NCBI GenBank assembly: GCA_012520655.1
Contig: JAAYNW010000039.1
Location: 1-64,000 of the forward strand
DNA from: Clostridiales bacterium
GTDB lineage: Bacteria > Bacillota > Clostridia > Lachnospirales > Lachnospiraceae
Length of the DNA stretch: 64,000 nt
Reading direction: 5' to 3'
Shown here: piece by piece, positions 34,746 to 43,441 of the stretch
How the letters are laid out: each line of letters begins with the position of its first letter
Position numbering within the stretch: position 1 is the stretch's first letter
Position numbers and translations under genes: made by a program
Notes under the pieces: generated by a model
Databases searched by the model: none
Seen by the model: only the letters and a program-made list of their open reading frames with translations
Told to the model about the DNA's origin: nothing

Positions 34746-35897
34746 GTGAAGACACTAAAAGTTGCGGTTATCGGTACCGGTTTTATTGGAAAACAACATA
34801 TTGAAGCTATTCGAAGAATTCCCGGCACAGAGATAGTTGCGGTAATAGACAACAATGAGAAAATGGCAAGAAGCGTTGCCGAACAGTTCTTCATATCGAG
34901 ATATTACAAAGACTACAAAGAGCTGCTTGCCAATACAGATGTGGATGTAATTCATAATTGTACGCCAAGTGCTATGCATTATCCGATTAGTAAGGAAGTA
35001 ATTAAAAGCGGAAAGCATGTGTATTGTGAGAAACCACTAACGTTGAATTCCACCGAATCAGAAGAACTGGTAAAGCTGGCGAAGGAATATAAGGTAGCAG
35101 CAGGAGCTAATTTTAATTACAGACAGAATGCCATGGTTCAGGAGATGAACCAAAGAGTAATGAACGGAAGCATCGGCCGTCTCCTCACTGTTTATGGCGA
35201 ATATATGCAAGACTGGATGTTATTTGATACGGATTATGATTGGAGACTGGATCCCAAGCTGGGAGGCGAGTCAAGAGCTATTGCGGATATAGGTTCTCAC
35301 TGCTTTGATACTATTCAGTTTATTTGCGGGAAGAGAATTACCTCTGTCTATGCCAACTTGACGACTGTGCATACTGTTCGAAAAAAAATGGAGAAAACGG
35401 ACGGAACTTTTTCGGCAGCTACGGGAAAGGTGTTGGAAGAAATACCGATTCGTTCGGAAGATATGGCTTATATTATGGTAAAATTTGAAGACGGTATGCA
35501 GGGGTTATTCCATGTATCGCAAGTGGCGGCAGGTAAAAAGAATGCTTTCAAGATTAATGTTTGCGGTGCTGCATCTTCCTTGGAATGGAATCAGGAACGG
35601 CCTGATAAGCTTTGGATAGGTCACAGAGATTCCGGAAATGAAGAGCTTTACGTAGGAGCGCAATACATGACCGGAGAAGCAAAGAAATATGCGACCTTAC
35701 CTAACGGACATCCTGTAGGCTGGGCGGATGCTCTGCGAAACGGAATTCATAACTTTTATGATTCTATTCAGAATAACAATTATATAAATCAGAATCAGAA
35801 CTATGTTACCTTTGAAGATGCCAATTACATTATGAAAATAGTAGAGGCATGCTTGAGAAGCAATCAATCCCAGAAGTGGGAAGATGTCTTGCAGTAA
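34746..35897 (+). CDS. Gfo/Idh/MocA family NAD(P)-dependent oxidoreductase
   Basis: A 383-residue sugar or cyclitol dehydrogenase. The Rossmann start KVAVIGTGFIGKQHIEAI binds the nucleotide, EKPLTLN near residue 96 holds the conserved lysine, and GGESRAIADIGSHCFDTIQFI near 175 carries the Asp-His catalytic pair of the family. It starts at GTG 34746 after GAGAGG. As first gene of an operon with a ribose-type transporter and an isomerase/epimerase, it probably oxidises the imported compound; inositol isomers or a hexose derivative are possible. Confidence 0.87.
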   Translation: MKTLKVAVIGTGFIGKQHIEAIRRIPGTEIVAVIDNNEKMARSVAEQFFISRYYKDYKELLANTDVDVIHNCTPSAMHYPISKEVIKSGKHVYCEKPLTLNSTESEELVKLAKEYKVAAGANFNYRQNAMVQEMNQRVMNGSIGRLLTVYGEYMQDWMLFDTDYDWRLDPKLGGESRAIADIGSHCFDTIQFICGKRITSVYANLTTVHTVRKKMEKTDGTFSAATGKVLEEIPIRSEDMAYIMVKFEDGMQGLFHVSQVAAGKKNAFKINVCGAASSLEWNQERPDKLWIGHRDSGNEELYVGAQYMTGEAKKYATLPNGHPVGWADALRNGIHNFYDSIQNNNYINQNQNYVTFEDANYIMKIVEACLRSNQSQKWEDVLQ

Positions 35898-35965
35898 ACG
35901 GGTAATAACAGACAATAGTCTGTAATTATAAATTTAACACTTTAAGGATCTAAGGAGGATATACA

Positions 35966-37012
35966 ATGAAAAAGAAACTAATCGCAGGTCTATTGGCATG
36001 TACACTGGTTGCTGCATCTTTGATGGGATGCGGAAATACCGGAGAAGTACAGGAAACTTCGGCAGAGGAGACAACAAAGGAAAATGCCGAGACAGAGGAA
36101 GCAGCAGAAACTGAGACGGCAACAGAAGAGGAAGCAGCATCGCAGGAAGCGGGAGTCGACGGACAAATTGCTATTATTACACCTTCCGCAGAGCATGGTT
36201 GGTTAGCAGGCGTTACATATTATGCAGAATTGAGATGTAAAGAATTAGGACTTAATTACAAAACTTATCAGTCTGATAATGTAAATGCTCAGGCAAATGA
36301 CATTCAAGATGCAATTGCGGCAGGAAGTGCGGCAGTTGTTATGTTCCCCCACAATGACGAAGTTACGGTAGCCGCACAGGAAATTATCGATGCAGGCATA
36401 CCGTTGGTGGTATTTGACCGTAAGATCGATGTAGATTACAATGCTTATATCGCAGGTAACAACGAAGACATGGGCGTTGCCAGCGCTGAGTATATCGGCG
36501 ATTTATTGGGAGGAAAAGGAACGGTAGCAGTAGAAAACGTACCTAGTTCAGGTTCCGTAAGCACAGAACGTGTGGATGGCTTTAAATCGACTATGGCTGA
36601 AAAGTATCCGGATATTGTTCTCGTTGACTTTACCGCGGAAGGCTTTGCACAGGAGCAGGGATTGAAAGCGGCATCTGACTTATTGGTTGCCAATCCCCAG
36701 TTGGATGCAATCTATTCTCTCGACGATGAATCCTCCATGGGATTTATTCAGGCGATTAAAGAGGCAGGAAGAACAGACATTAAAGCAATCTCCGGGGGCG
36801 GTGGAAGTCAGAACTACTTTAAGACAATTGCCGAGACGAAGGATATGACATTGTTTTCCGCTACATATAGCCCTATCATGATGATGGATGCGGTTGATTT
36901 GGCAGTTTCGCTTATGAAGGGCGAGTCAGTGGACAAGGACAACATTATCCCCACTACTATTGTAACTTCTGACAATGTTGAAGAGTTCTTTGATGAGAGC
37001 TCACCGTATTAA
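35966..37012 (+). CDS. Sugar ABC transporter substrate-binding lipoprotein
   Basis: A 348-residue binding protein. The lipoprotein signal MKKKLIAGLLACTLVAASLMGC ends with lipidated Cys22, followed by a Glu/Ala/Thr-rich linker to about residue 60. The mature part is a ribose-type Peripla_BP_4 domain (IAIITPSAEHGWLAGVTYYAE, then AGIPLVVFDRKIDVDYNAYIAGNN). AAGGAGG precedes the ATG. It lies between the dehydrogenase and the ATPase, followed by a stem-loop. Confidence 0.9.
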   Translation: MKKKLIAGLLACTLVAASLMGCGNTGEVQETSAEETTKENAETEEAAETETATEEEAASQEAGVDGQIAIITPSAEHGWLAGVTYYAELRCKELGLNYKTYQSDNVNAQANDIQDAIAAGSAAVVMFPHNDEVTVAAQEIIDAGIPLVVFDRKIDVDYNAYIAGNNEDMGVASAEYIGDLLGGKGTVAVENVPSSGSVSTERVDGFKSTMAEKYPDIVLVDFTAEGFAQEQGLKAASDLLVANPQLDAIYSLDDESSMGFIQAIKEAGRTDIKAISGGGGSQNYFKTIAETKDMTLFSATYSPIMMMDAVDLAVSLMKGESVDKDNIIPTTIVTSDNVEEFFDESSPY

Positions 37013-37028
37013 GAAATATTCTTATTTA

Positions 37029-37068
37029 ATGAGGATGCCTCAAAATCTGGCGATTGAGGCACCCTCAT
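37029..37068 (+). other. Intergenic stem-loop between binding-protein and ATPase genes
   Basis: The 15-base arms 37029-37043 and 37054-37068 pair at 14 positions around a ten-base loop, starting 17 bases after the binding-protein stop. There is no T-run, so it looks more like an mRNA 3'-end stabiliser than a terminator. It resembles in position the stem-loop at 9005-9055. Confidence 0.7.
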
Positions 37069-37101
37069 AATGATTCAGAAAGGCTATTTGGGAAAAGGAG
37101 A

Positions 37102-38640
37102 ATGAATGCAGTGAATAATTATATCATTGAAATGCAGGGAATTAAGAAATCCTTCGGGCCTAATCTGGTATTGAAGTCGGTGGATTTTGCTCTGAAAGCG
37201 GGAAGTATTCATGCCTTACTGGGAGAAAACGGAACCGGCAAATCCACATTGATGAATATACTATCGGGAATTTTACCATGTGATGAAGGCGAGATTATCA
37301 TAAACGGGGAGTCCCGGAATATGATGATACCCGGAATAGCCGATGCCATGGGAATAGCATTTATTCACCAGGAATTAGCATTAATCAATGATTTAAGCGT
37401 TACGGAGAACCTTTTTCTTGGTTCGGAAAAGAAAAGGGGAATCTTTTTGGATAAAAAGAAGATGACGGAAAAGTCCGAAGAAATACTTGCAAGAATGAAT
37501 GTTAATATCAATCCTGCAACGTTAGTATGCGATTTAAATGCCTCCTATAAACAGATTATTGAAATAGGAAAAGCCTTGCTGAAAGATGCTAAGGTTATTA
37601 TTATGGATGAACCGACTACATCTTTGACAGATGTGGAAATAGGGCAAGTCTTTAGAATTATGAAGACCCTGAAGGAGCAAGGGGTTAGCATGATATTTAT
37701 CTCTCATAAGCTAAATGAAGTGATTGAAATCTGTGACAGTTATACCGTCATGAGAGATGGGGAGGTCGTTTCTAAAGGAGAAGTAACGGAGGAAACGACG
37801 GAACATATGTTGGCAAAGCATATGGTCGGTAAGGAATTATCCTATAATGATATTTATAAGGCAAGAGATATTGGTGAAACCGTTCTGGAGTTAAAAGCAT
37901 TAGAGCGTAGCCGTGAATTCAGGAATATTAATTTATATGTTAAGAAAGGCGAAGTAATCGGTGTAACGGGTCTATTGGGAGATGGAAGAAGCGAGCTGTT
38001 TGAGACGGTATTCGGTATTAAAGGCAAGTACGGCGGTGAGATCTATGTGAACGGTAAGCTCGTAAAAATGACTTATACTTCTTTGGCACAGGATTTGGGC
38101 ATCAGCTATGTACCGAGAAACAGAAAAGAAAACGGCATTATCAAAGATTTGTCCGTGGCAGAAAATATGTCTCTTCCTATACTGAAAAAATTAAAAAAAT
38201 CCGGCCTTATCAATAGGAAGATGGAAAAAGAATTCAATGATAATTATGTAAATAATCTTAATATAAAGGTGAGTGACTTACAGAATCTGATTACCTCCTT
38301 ATCCGGAGGCAACCAACAGAAAGTGGTGCTTGCTAAAGCGCTCGGAACAAACCCGCAGCTCGTAATTTTGGACAATCCTACTCAGGGAGTGGATATCGGC
38401 GCAAAGCTGGAGATATACAGCATTATCATGAAGTTAGCGAAACAAGGCGTAAGCTTCATAATTTTATCCAGTGAAGCTCAAGAAATTTTTATGACCTGTG
38501 ACAGAACATATGTTATGTTCCATGGAGAGATTCGAGGGGAGTTTTCCAGAAGCGAGATATCTGAGGAAAACATCATGTGCGTGGCAACCGGCGGAACGCT
38601 GGATAATAGTATAAATAGCTATACGGAGGAAATGGGATGA
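37102..38640 (+). CDS. Ribose-type ABC transporter ATP-binding protein (tandem ATPase)
   Basis: A 512-residue protein with two ABC domains. Domain one has GENGTGKSTL near residue 45, a degenerate signature (LNASYKQIIEIGKAL) and VIIMDEPTTSL. Domain two has the usual altered Walker A (GLLGDGRSELF) and an intact LSGGNQQKVVLAKAL and LVILDNPTQGVD. The start is uncertain: ATG 37102 is only one base past GGAG, while GTG 37111 is ten bases past it; both give the same functional protein. The end overlaps the permease start by four bases. Confidence 0.88.
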   Translation: MNAVNNYIIEMQGIKKSFGPNLVLKSVDFALKAGSIHALLGENGTGKSTLMNILSGILPCDEGEIIINGESRNMMIPGIADAMGIAFIHQELALINDLSVTENLFLGSEKKRGIFLDKKKMTEKSEEILARMNVNINPATLVCDLNASYKQIIEIGKALLKDAKVIIMDEPTTSLTDVEIGQVFRIMKTLKEQGVSMIFISHKLNEVIEICDSYTVMRDGEVVSKGEVTEETTEHMLAKHMVGKELSYNDIYKARDIGETVLELKALERSREFRNINLYVKKGEVIGVTGLLGDGRSELFETVFGIKGKYGGEIYVNGKLVKMTYTSLAQDLGISYVPRNRKENGIIKDLSVAENMSLPILKKLKKSGLINRKMEKEFNDNYVNNLNIKVSDLQNLITSLSGGNQQKVVLAKALGTNPQLVILDNPTQGVDIGAKLEIYSIIMKLAKQGVSFIILSSEAQEIFMTCDRTYVMFHGEIRGEFSRSEISEENIMCVATGGTLDNSINSYTEEMG

Positions 38641-39605
38641 ACGTAGAAAAGAAGCTTAATGTAAAGAAATTTATAAGCGGAAACAGCGCATTGGTTGCTT
38701 TGATATTCTTGTTTATTATTACAGTAATGTTAAATGGCAGCACATTCTTAAATGCCAGAAATGTCTTGAACATCTTTCTGAACAACTCTATTGTCGGAAT
38801 CATTGCATTAGGTATGACCCTTATTATTATAACAGGGGGTATTGATTTATCGGTAGGCTCCCAGCTTGCTGCTTCCGGTCTTATTGCGATATCTGTTCTG
38901 AATGCGACGAATAACATTCTGCTTAGTATACTGGCAGCAGCAGCATTCGGCGTTCTTACAGGTGCCTTAACGGGAGTATTGATTGCGAGATTCAACATCC
39001 CACCTTTTATTGTAACGTTGGGAACCATGAGTATTTATCGTTCGGTTTCCCAGCACTTCTTTAACGGCGGAGGTATCCGTGTAGAGGGCAGTGCAAAAGA
39101 TGCTTTTATCGCGATTTCAAATACTAAGTTAGGCGGTACTGTTTCTGTAATTATCCTGTACTGGCTGGTACTAAGTGTTATTATAGCTATATTTGCTTCC
39201 AGAACTCCTACAGGCAGACATATTTATGCTGTTGGCAGCAATGAAAAGGCAACCTTATTATCCGGAATTAATGTAAATAGAATTAAGATTATAACTTATT
39301 CTATCTCAGGACTTCTCGTAAGCATGGCAGCCATTATTGAAGCGGCGCGTTTGGGGAGCATGAATTCAGCGTCATCGGGAAGCTCTTATGAAATGGATGC
39401 AATCGCAGCCGCTGTTATAGGCGGAACGAGCATGTCGGGCGGACGCGGTAAGATTATAGGAACTATATTCGGAGCCTTAACATTAGGTATCATTAACAAT
39501 ATGATGAACCTTCTGGGAGTTCCTACATTCCTTGTATCTGCAATTAAAGGCTTGATTATTATTGTGGCAGTGTTATTGCAGACTGTTTTAAATAAAAAAG
39601 AATAA
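38637..39605 (+). CDS. Ribose-type ABC transporter permease
   Basis: A 322-residue RbsC-family membrane protein with eight to ten helices. IIITGGIDLSVGSQLAASG near residue 62 and AVIGGTSMSGGRGKIIGT near 265 are the family signatures. Translation is coupled to the ATPase through the ATGA overlap at 38637-38640. Only one permease gene is present, so the channel is a homodimer, unlike in the operon at 5481-7482. Confidence 0.9.
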   Translation: MNVEKKLNVKKFISGNSALVALIFLFIITVMLNGSTFLNARNVLNIFLNNSIVGIIALGMTLIIITGGIDLSVGSQLAASGLIAISVLNATNNILLSILAAAAFGVLTGALTGVLIARFNIPPFIVTLGTMSIYRSVSQHFFNGGGIRVEGSAKDAFIAISNTKLGGTVSVIILYWLVLSVIIAIFASRTPTGRHIYAVGSNEKATLLSGINVNRIKIITYSISGLLVSMAAIIEAARLGSMNSASSGSSYEMDAIAAAVIGGTSMSGGRGKIIGTIFGALTLGIINNMMNLLGVPTFLVSAIKGLIIIVAVLLQTVLNKKE

Positions 39606-39620
39606 GGAGTGACGTATAAT

Positions 39621-40535
39621 ATGAAGTTAGGTTTTGTAAGTGCCATTTTAGGGAATTTGACATTTGAGGAAGTAATTGACAAGGCAGCGGATATGGGATT
39701 TGAATGCGTGGAAGTCGCTTGTTGGCCTCGGGGAAAAGCGGAACGCAGATATGCAGGTGTAAGCCACATCGATGTAGAAAGCCTGGATGACGAAAAAGCG
39801 GCCTACATACAATCCTATTGCAGGAATAAAAAGGTGGAAATTTCTTCTCTGGCATTTTATCCGAATACTATGGACGGAGATTTATCAAAACGAGAAGCCA
39901 ACATTAAACATTTGGAAAAGGTAATTATTGCCAGCCGTAAATTAGGTGTAGGAATGGTAACTACCTTTATTGGTCGTGATCAGACAAAATGTTATGAAGA
40001 GAATCTGGAATTATTTCAGGAGATCTGGCCGCCGATTATTAAGTTGGCGGAGGCCAATCAAGTTAAGATAGCCATTGAAAACTGTCCTATGCTTTTCGGA
40101 CGGGATCAATGGCCGGGTGGACAGAATCTTGCCATTGCTCCGAAGATCTGGCGAGAACTTTTTAGGTTAATTCCCAGCGACTATTTTGGATTAAACTACG
40201 ATCCTTCACATTTCGTATGGCAGCAGATGGATTATATTAAGCCACTTTATGAATTTAAGGATAAGATTTTTCATGTGCATTACAAGGATATAAAGGTATA
40301 TCCTGACAGGCTGAATAATGTGGGAATCATGGCATATCCTCTGGAGTATATGGAACCGAAATTACCCGGCCTCGGCGATGTGGATTGGGGGAAATACGTA
40401 AGCGCGCTGACGGACATAGGATACAAAGGCTATACTTGCATCGAGGTCGAAGATAAGGCATTTGAAGATAATCAGGAGGATATTTATAAAAGTATCCTAT
40501 TGAGCAAGAGATATTTGGAGCAATATGTAATTTAA
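39621..40535 (+). CDS. Sugar phosphate isomerase/epimerase (TIM barrel)
   Basis: A 304-residue AP-endonuclease-2/xylose-isomerase-like TIM barrel. MKLGFVSAILGNLTFEEVIDKAADMGFECVEVA is the first strand-helix unit; VKIAIENCPM, FGLNYDPSHFVWQQMD and KIFHVHYKDIK carry the metal-binding Glu, Asp/His and His residues, and CIEVEDKAF the last Glu. It likely epimerises or isomerises the product of the dehydrogenase encoded upstream (IolE, IolH and tagatose epimerase belong to this fold). ATG 39621 is 11 bases after GGAG; GTG 39609 overlaps that site. A terminator follows. Confidence 0.85.
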   Translation: MKLGFVSAILGNLTFEEVIDKAADMGFECVEVACWPRGKAERRYAGVSHIDVESLDDEKAAYIQSYCRNKKVEISSLAFYPNTMDGDLSKREANIKHLEKVIIASRKLGVGMVTTFIGRDQTKCYEENLELFQEIWPPIIKLAEANQVKIAIENCPMLFGRDQWPGGQNLAIAPKIWRELFRLIPSDYFGLNYDPSHFVWQQMDYIKPLYEFKDKIFHVHYKDIKVYPDRLNNVGIMAYPLEYMEPKLPGLGDVDWGKYVSALTDIGYKGYTCIEVEDKAFEDNQEDIYKSILLSKRYLEQYVI

Positions 40536-40558
40536 TCATGAAACCTTGAACTGTTTAT

Positions 40559-40620
40559 AAGGGACTTCGTACCGTGGCATGGCATTATTCAGCTGCCGGT
40601 TCGATAGTCCCTTTATTTTT
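40559..40620 (+). terminator. Terminator after the isomerase/epimerase operon
   Basis: AAGGGACT at 40559-40566 pairs with AGTCCCTT at 40606-40613, with ACCG/CGGT and GGCA/TGCC pairing inside, then TTATTTTT. It lies between convergent genes. Confidence 0.8.
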
Positions 40621-40636
40621 CTTCTATTACATTACG

Positions 40637-41389
40637 TTACATAAATTCTTGCGGAAACTGCTGCATAATTCCGAGGGAAAAATAGTCCGCCATGGACAGC
40701 ACTTCCTGTTCCACTTGATTGAAGGCCTCAATATCAGCCTGATAATCGTCTGCAAGGCGTGCTTCCACTTCCTGTGTGGTCAGATCGAGGTGGTCATAAA
40801 GCATTTTCTGTACCTCTTCAGGATCGTAGTATGGATTAATGCTGCCGAACGCTTCTGCCATCCGATCGGCGTTTTGATACCATCTCCGGGTGAGTTCCTG
40901 CGCGTCCGCCGTTCTGCCGTCGCGTAAGGCCGTGATCAGGTCGGCTCCGATTGTCAAGTGCTCAGTCAAGAGCTGCTCGATCGTGTTGGCTGTAGCAGCA
41001 GAATAATAGTTTGAGAATATCGCTGCAATATTCCCCGGATTCTGGAGAAGACGAGCCGTCGTAGCATCTTGGTCTCCCAGCATCTCTGCAATACTGATGA
41101 GAAGCAGGCGTGTCCAATATACATGTTGTATCCACGCTTCACGCATGTTGCCCATAAGGTCGAACTGCATGGAAGTATTCGGGCAGGCGGGGGGATTGGA
41201 GGCTGATGCCGATGATATAAACCGATCCCCCGGACAAATGGTAATGATGCTGCCAACTCGGAGATTGTACGGATCAATATTTGGATTCAGGGCGAGGATA
41301 TCTTGTACCGTGGTTTGATAATAGCGGGAAAGCTGATACAAATTGTCGCCTTGTCGGATTGTATATTGTATTGTCTGAAAACAGTTCAT
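40637..41389 (-). CDS. LysM-domain protein with helical domain of unknown function
   Basis: A 250-residue soluble protein. Residues 8-52 (YTIRQGDNLYQLSRYYQTTVQDILALNPNIDPYNLRVGSIITICPG) include a clear LysM fold that binds peptidoglycan or chitin sugars. After a short Ser/Ala linker, residues 75-250 form an all-helical domain with MREAWIQHVYWTRLLLISIAE and LLTEHLTIGADLITALRDG; similar domains occur in sporulating Firmicutes with no known function. No signal peptide is visible, so release by mother-cell lysis onto the spore surface would fit. Its third codon positions look richer in G and C than in the neighbours. It is a single gene. Confidence 0.75.
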   Translation of the reverse strand: MNCFQTIQYTIRQGDNLYQLSRYYQTTVQDILALNPNIDPYNLRVGSIITICPGDRFISSASASNPPACPNTSMQFDLMGNMREAWIQHVYWTRLLLISIAEMLGDQDATTARLLQNPGNIAAIFSNYYSAATANTIEQLLTEHLTIGADLITALRDGRTADAQELTRRWYQNADRMAEAFGSINPYYDPEEVQKMLYDHLDLTTQEVEARLADDYQADIEAFNQVEQEVLSMADYFSLGIMQQFPQEFM

Positions 41390-41495
41390 GGTATTATCTC
41401 CTTTTCATTTGTTAGTATCATATGCCCTTACACAGATTTTGCCACTTCCGATTTGAGATCCGGCATATGGACAGAACAGAGGTGGAGCCGGAAGC

Positions 41496-41554
41496 TTGAC
41501 AAGGCAGGGAAAAGTGTTATAGTAAAATAATAATTATTGTTAAATTGACAACAA
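41496..41554 (+). promoter_or_regulatory. Promoter with Rex-like operator before flavin reductase-rubredoxin
   Basis: TTGACA (41496-41501) and TATAGT (41518-41523), 16 apart, form a promoter. Just downstream, TTGTTAA-ATTG-ACAACAA at 41537-41554 matches 12 of 14 defined positions of the clostridial Rex consensus TTGTTAA-N4-TTAACAA. It would place the gene under NADH/NAD+ control; a gene for Rex is not in the window. Confidence 0.5.
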
Positions 41555-41602
41555 TATTATAGTGTATAAACAAACGAAAAAACATTTGCGGAGGGTAAGG
41601 TT

Positions 41603-42256
41603 ATGGATACAAATATTTTCAGAGATATGTCTTATGGAGTATATGTTGTTTCAACGATGGACGGAGAACGCCCTACAGGCTGCATTGCGAACAGCATCAT
41701 GCAGATTACTTCCGATCCGGCGACCGTAGCGATAAGTATTAATCACGATAATTATACGAACCACTGCATCGATGAGAATGGTAACTTTACATTTTCTATT
41801 CTGGCAGAGGATTCCGATTCCGGATTAATCGGTAAGTTCGGCTTCTGCTCTGGAAAAGATGTGGATAAATTTGCGGATGTGGATTATGAGCTTGTACAAG
41901 GAGTTCCTGTTGTAAAAGCTACGTGCGGTTATGTGGTATGTAAAGTAATCAATAAAATGGAAACGAATACCCATACGGTATTTTTAGGAGAAGTGCTTGA
42001 TGCGGAGGTTTATGATCCGTCGGCACAGGCTATGACCTATTCTTATTATCACAATGTGATAAAAGGGAAAAGTCCTAAGAATGCGCCTACCTTTTTGCAG
42101 GAGGAAAAAACTGAACCTGCTAAAGAAGGCGGAAATAAAGTAAAATATGTATGTCAGGTATGCGGATATGTTTACGAAGGAGACCCGCTGCCGGAAGAAT
42201 TCAAATGCCCCGTTTGCGGCATGGGACCGGACAGATTCACGCGTGTGCAAGAGTGA
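41603..42256 (+). CDS. Flavin reductase-rubredoxin fusion (high-molecular-weight rubredoxin)
   Basis: A 217-residue two-domain protein. Residues 1-150 are a flavin-reductase-like/flavoredoxin FMN domain (TGCIANSIMQITSDPATVAISINHDNYTN). After a Lys/Glu linker, residues 172-215 are a rubredoxin with iron ligands in CQVCGYVY and CPVCGMG. Such fusions (Hrb in acetogens and clostridia) accept electrons from NADH-linked partners and feed flavodiiron proteins that reduce oxygen or NO. The ribosome site GGAGGG stands before ATG 41603. It is monocistronic before bioY. Confidence 0.88.
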   Translation: MDTNIFRDMSYGVYVVSTMDGERPTGCIANSIMQITSDPATVAISINHDNYTNHCIDENGNFTFSILAEDSDSGLIGKFGFCSGKDVDKFADVDYELVQGVPVVKATCGYVVCKVINKMETNTHTVFLGEVLDAEVYDPSAQAMTYSYYHNVIKGKSPKNAPTFLQEEKTEPAKEGGNKVKYVCQVCGYVYEGDPLPEEFKCPVCGMGPDRFTRVQE

Positions 42257-42299
42257 TTCTCGAAAGCATATATAACAGGAGAACGTAGATACATAAGCT

Positions 42300-42353
42300 A
42301 TTGTTAACCAATTTGTAAAACTAGTTGACAATCGTGCTTCCGAATGATATACT
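42300..42353 (+). promoter_or_regulatory. bioY promoter with BirA-type operator
   Basis: ATTGTTAACC (42300-42309) and AGTTGACAAT (42323-42332) form an inverted repeat with a 13-base gap, the form of Firmicute BirA operators. The right arm contains the -35 box TTGACA (42325-42330), with TATACT at 42348-42353 after 17 bases. Biotinyl-AMP-loaded BirA would block transcription. Confidence 0.75.
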
Positions 42354-42412
42354 TGTCCAGAGCTCAAAATAGAGATAACAGATAGATTGAATCTGAGACG
42401 GAGGATATGATT

Positions 42413-42970
42413 ATGGAGGCGGCAAGAGTAACGAGAAGTAAAACTTATGATATGGTATACATAGCAGTGTTTGCGGTATTAATGGCAATCTGTTCTTGGA
42501 TATCCATTCCGACGTATGTACCGTTTACCTTACAGACCTTTGCGGTATTTTTGACGGTAGGGGTACTGGGCGGAAAAAGAGGTACGTGGGCGGTTTTGGT
42601 TTATATTCTGTTAGGGGCGATTGGTATTCCTGTATTTTCGGGATTCAGTGGGGGTATGGCAATCTTGCTCGGAAATACGGGTGGATATATTATCGGATTC
42701 CTGTTTATTGCGCTCATTATGTGGGGAGCGGAGAAACTCCTGGGAAGGAAGACATGGGTATTAGTAACTGCCATGGTATTGGGCCTGATTGTTTGCTATG
42801 CATTCGGTACTGTGTGGTTCATGATGGCTTATACAAGAAGCACGGGTCCGGTAGGTTTGGGAATGGTTCTTGGTTGGTGTGTATTTCCGTTTATTATTCC
42901 GGATATTATAAAAATCGCGCTGGCTCTTTTATTAAGTAAACGATTATCCAAGGCAATCGGCACAGTATAA
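42413..42970 (+). CDS. bioY: Biotin transporter BioY
   Basis: A 185-residue integral membrane S-component of an energy-coupling-factor transporter that takes up biotin. Six helices are predicted; VPFTLQTFAVFLTVGVLGGKRG near residue 38 and GIPVFSGFSGGMAILLGNTGGYIIGF near 67 are the BioY hallmarks. ATG 42413 has GGAGG eight bases ahead; ATG 42407 is too close to it. No bio synthesis genes are nearby. The BirA-like operator supports the identification. Confidence 0.93.
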   Translation: MEAARVTRSKTYDMVYIAVFAVLMAICSWISIPTYVPFTLQTFAVFLTVGVLGGKRGTWAVLVYILLGAIGIPVFSGFSGGMAILLGNTGGYIIGFLFIALIMWGAEKLLGRKTWVLVTAMVLGLIVCYAFGTVWFMMAYTRSTGPVGLGMVLGWCVFPFIIPDIIKIALALLLSKRLSKAIGTV

Positions 42971-42998
42971 AAAGCATCTGTAAGAGGGAGAATTAGGA

Positions 42999-43400
42999 AT
43001 GCGAATGGAGAAGCCGGTGAAAGAATATGAGATAAGGGCACATCATGGGATGTGCCTTGCTTTTTTTGAAGGAAAAGGTTATAGTGACGGATTTGTAAAG
43101 TATATGGCAGAGATAAAGGAGGCGCTTGGTAAGGATCCCGTAGTCCGATTAGTAAACCGGACAGATGAGATATGCGGGTATTGTCCGCACAACAAATTAG
43201 GATGTTGCGATAGCGAAGAAAAAGTAGGGCGGTATGATGCGCTGGTATTTTGTCTGTGTGGGGTAGAAGAAGGAATAGAAATAAGATGGAGCATTTTTGA
43301 GCGCCTTGTTGAACAAAACATAATAAGCGCGGGAAAGCGAGAAGAGGTTTGCGGCGACTGCCAGTGGAATTCCATTTGCAGAAAGCCCCTTGACGCATAG
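42999..43400 (+). CDS. DUF1284 cysteine-rich protein
   Basis: A 133-residue soluble protein that begins YEIRAHHGMCLAFFEGKGYSDGFVKYM, the DUF1284 signature. It has nine cysteines, several in metal-site-like groups (ICGYCPHNKLGCC, FCLCG, CGDC), with a His-His pair at residues 14-15. An iron-sulfur or zinc site is likely but the function is not known. GGGAGAATTAGGA precedes ATG 42999, 28 bases after bioY, so it can share that transcript. Confidence 0.75.
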   Translation: MRMEKPVKEYEIRAHHGMCLAFFEGKGYSDGFVKYMAEIKEALGKDPVVRLVNRTDEICGYCPHNKLGCCDSEEKVGRYDALVFCLCGVEEGIEIRWSIFERLVEQNIISAGKREEVCGDCQWNSICRKPLDA

Positions 43401-43410
43401 TATAACGAAC

Positions 43411-43441
43411 ACAAACCGGAAGCTTTCGCTTACCGGTTTGT
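43411..43441. terminator. Stem-loop between convergent DUF1284 and MerR genes
   Basis: ACAAACCGG at 43411-43419 pairs with CCGGTTTGT at 43433-43441, with AGC/GCT inside. It overlaps the stop codon of the minus-strand gene and has no strong T-run, so termination is plausible but not certain. Confidence 0.5.

Noticed and set aside
41545-41570. Second promoter TTGACA with TATAAA before the flavin reductase gene
   Set aside because: The spacer is only 14 bases, too short for sigma-A.
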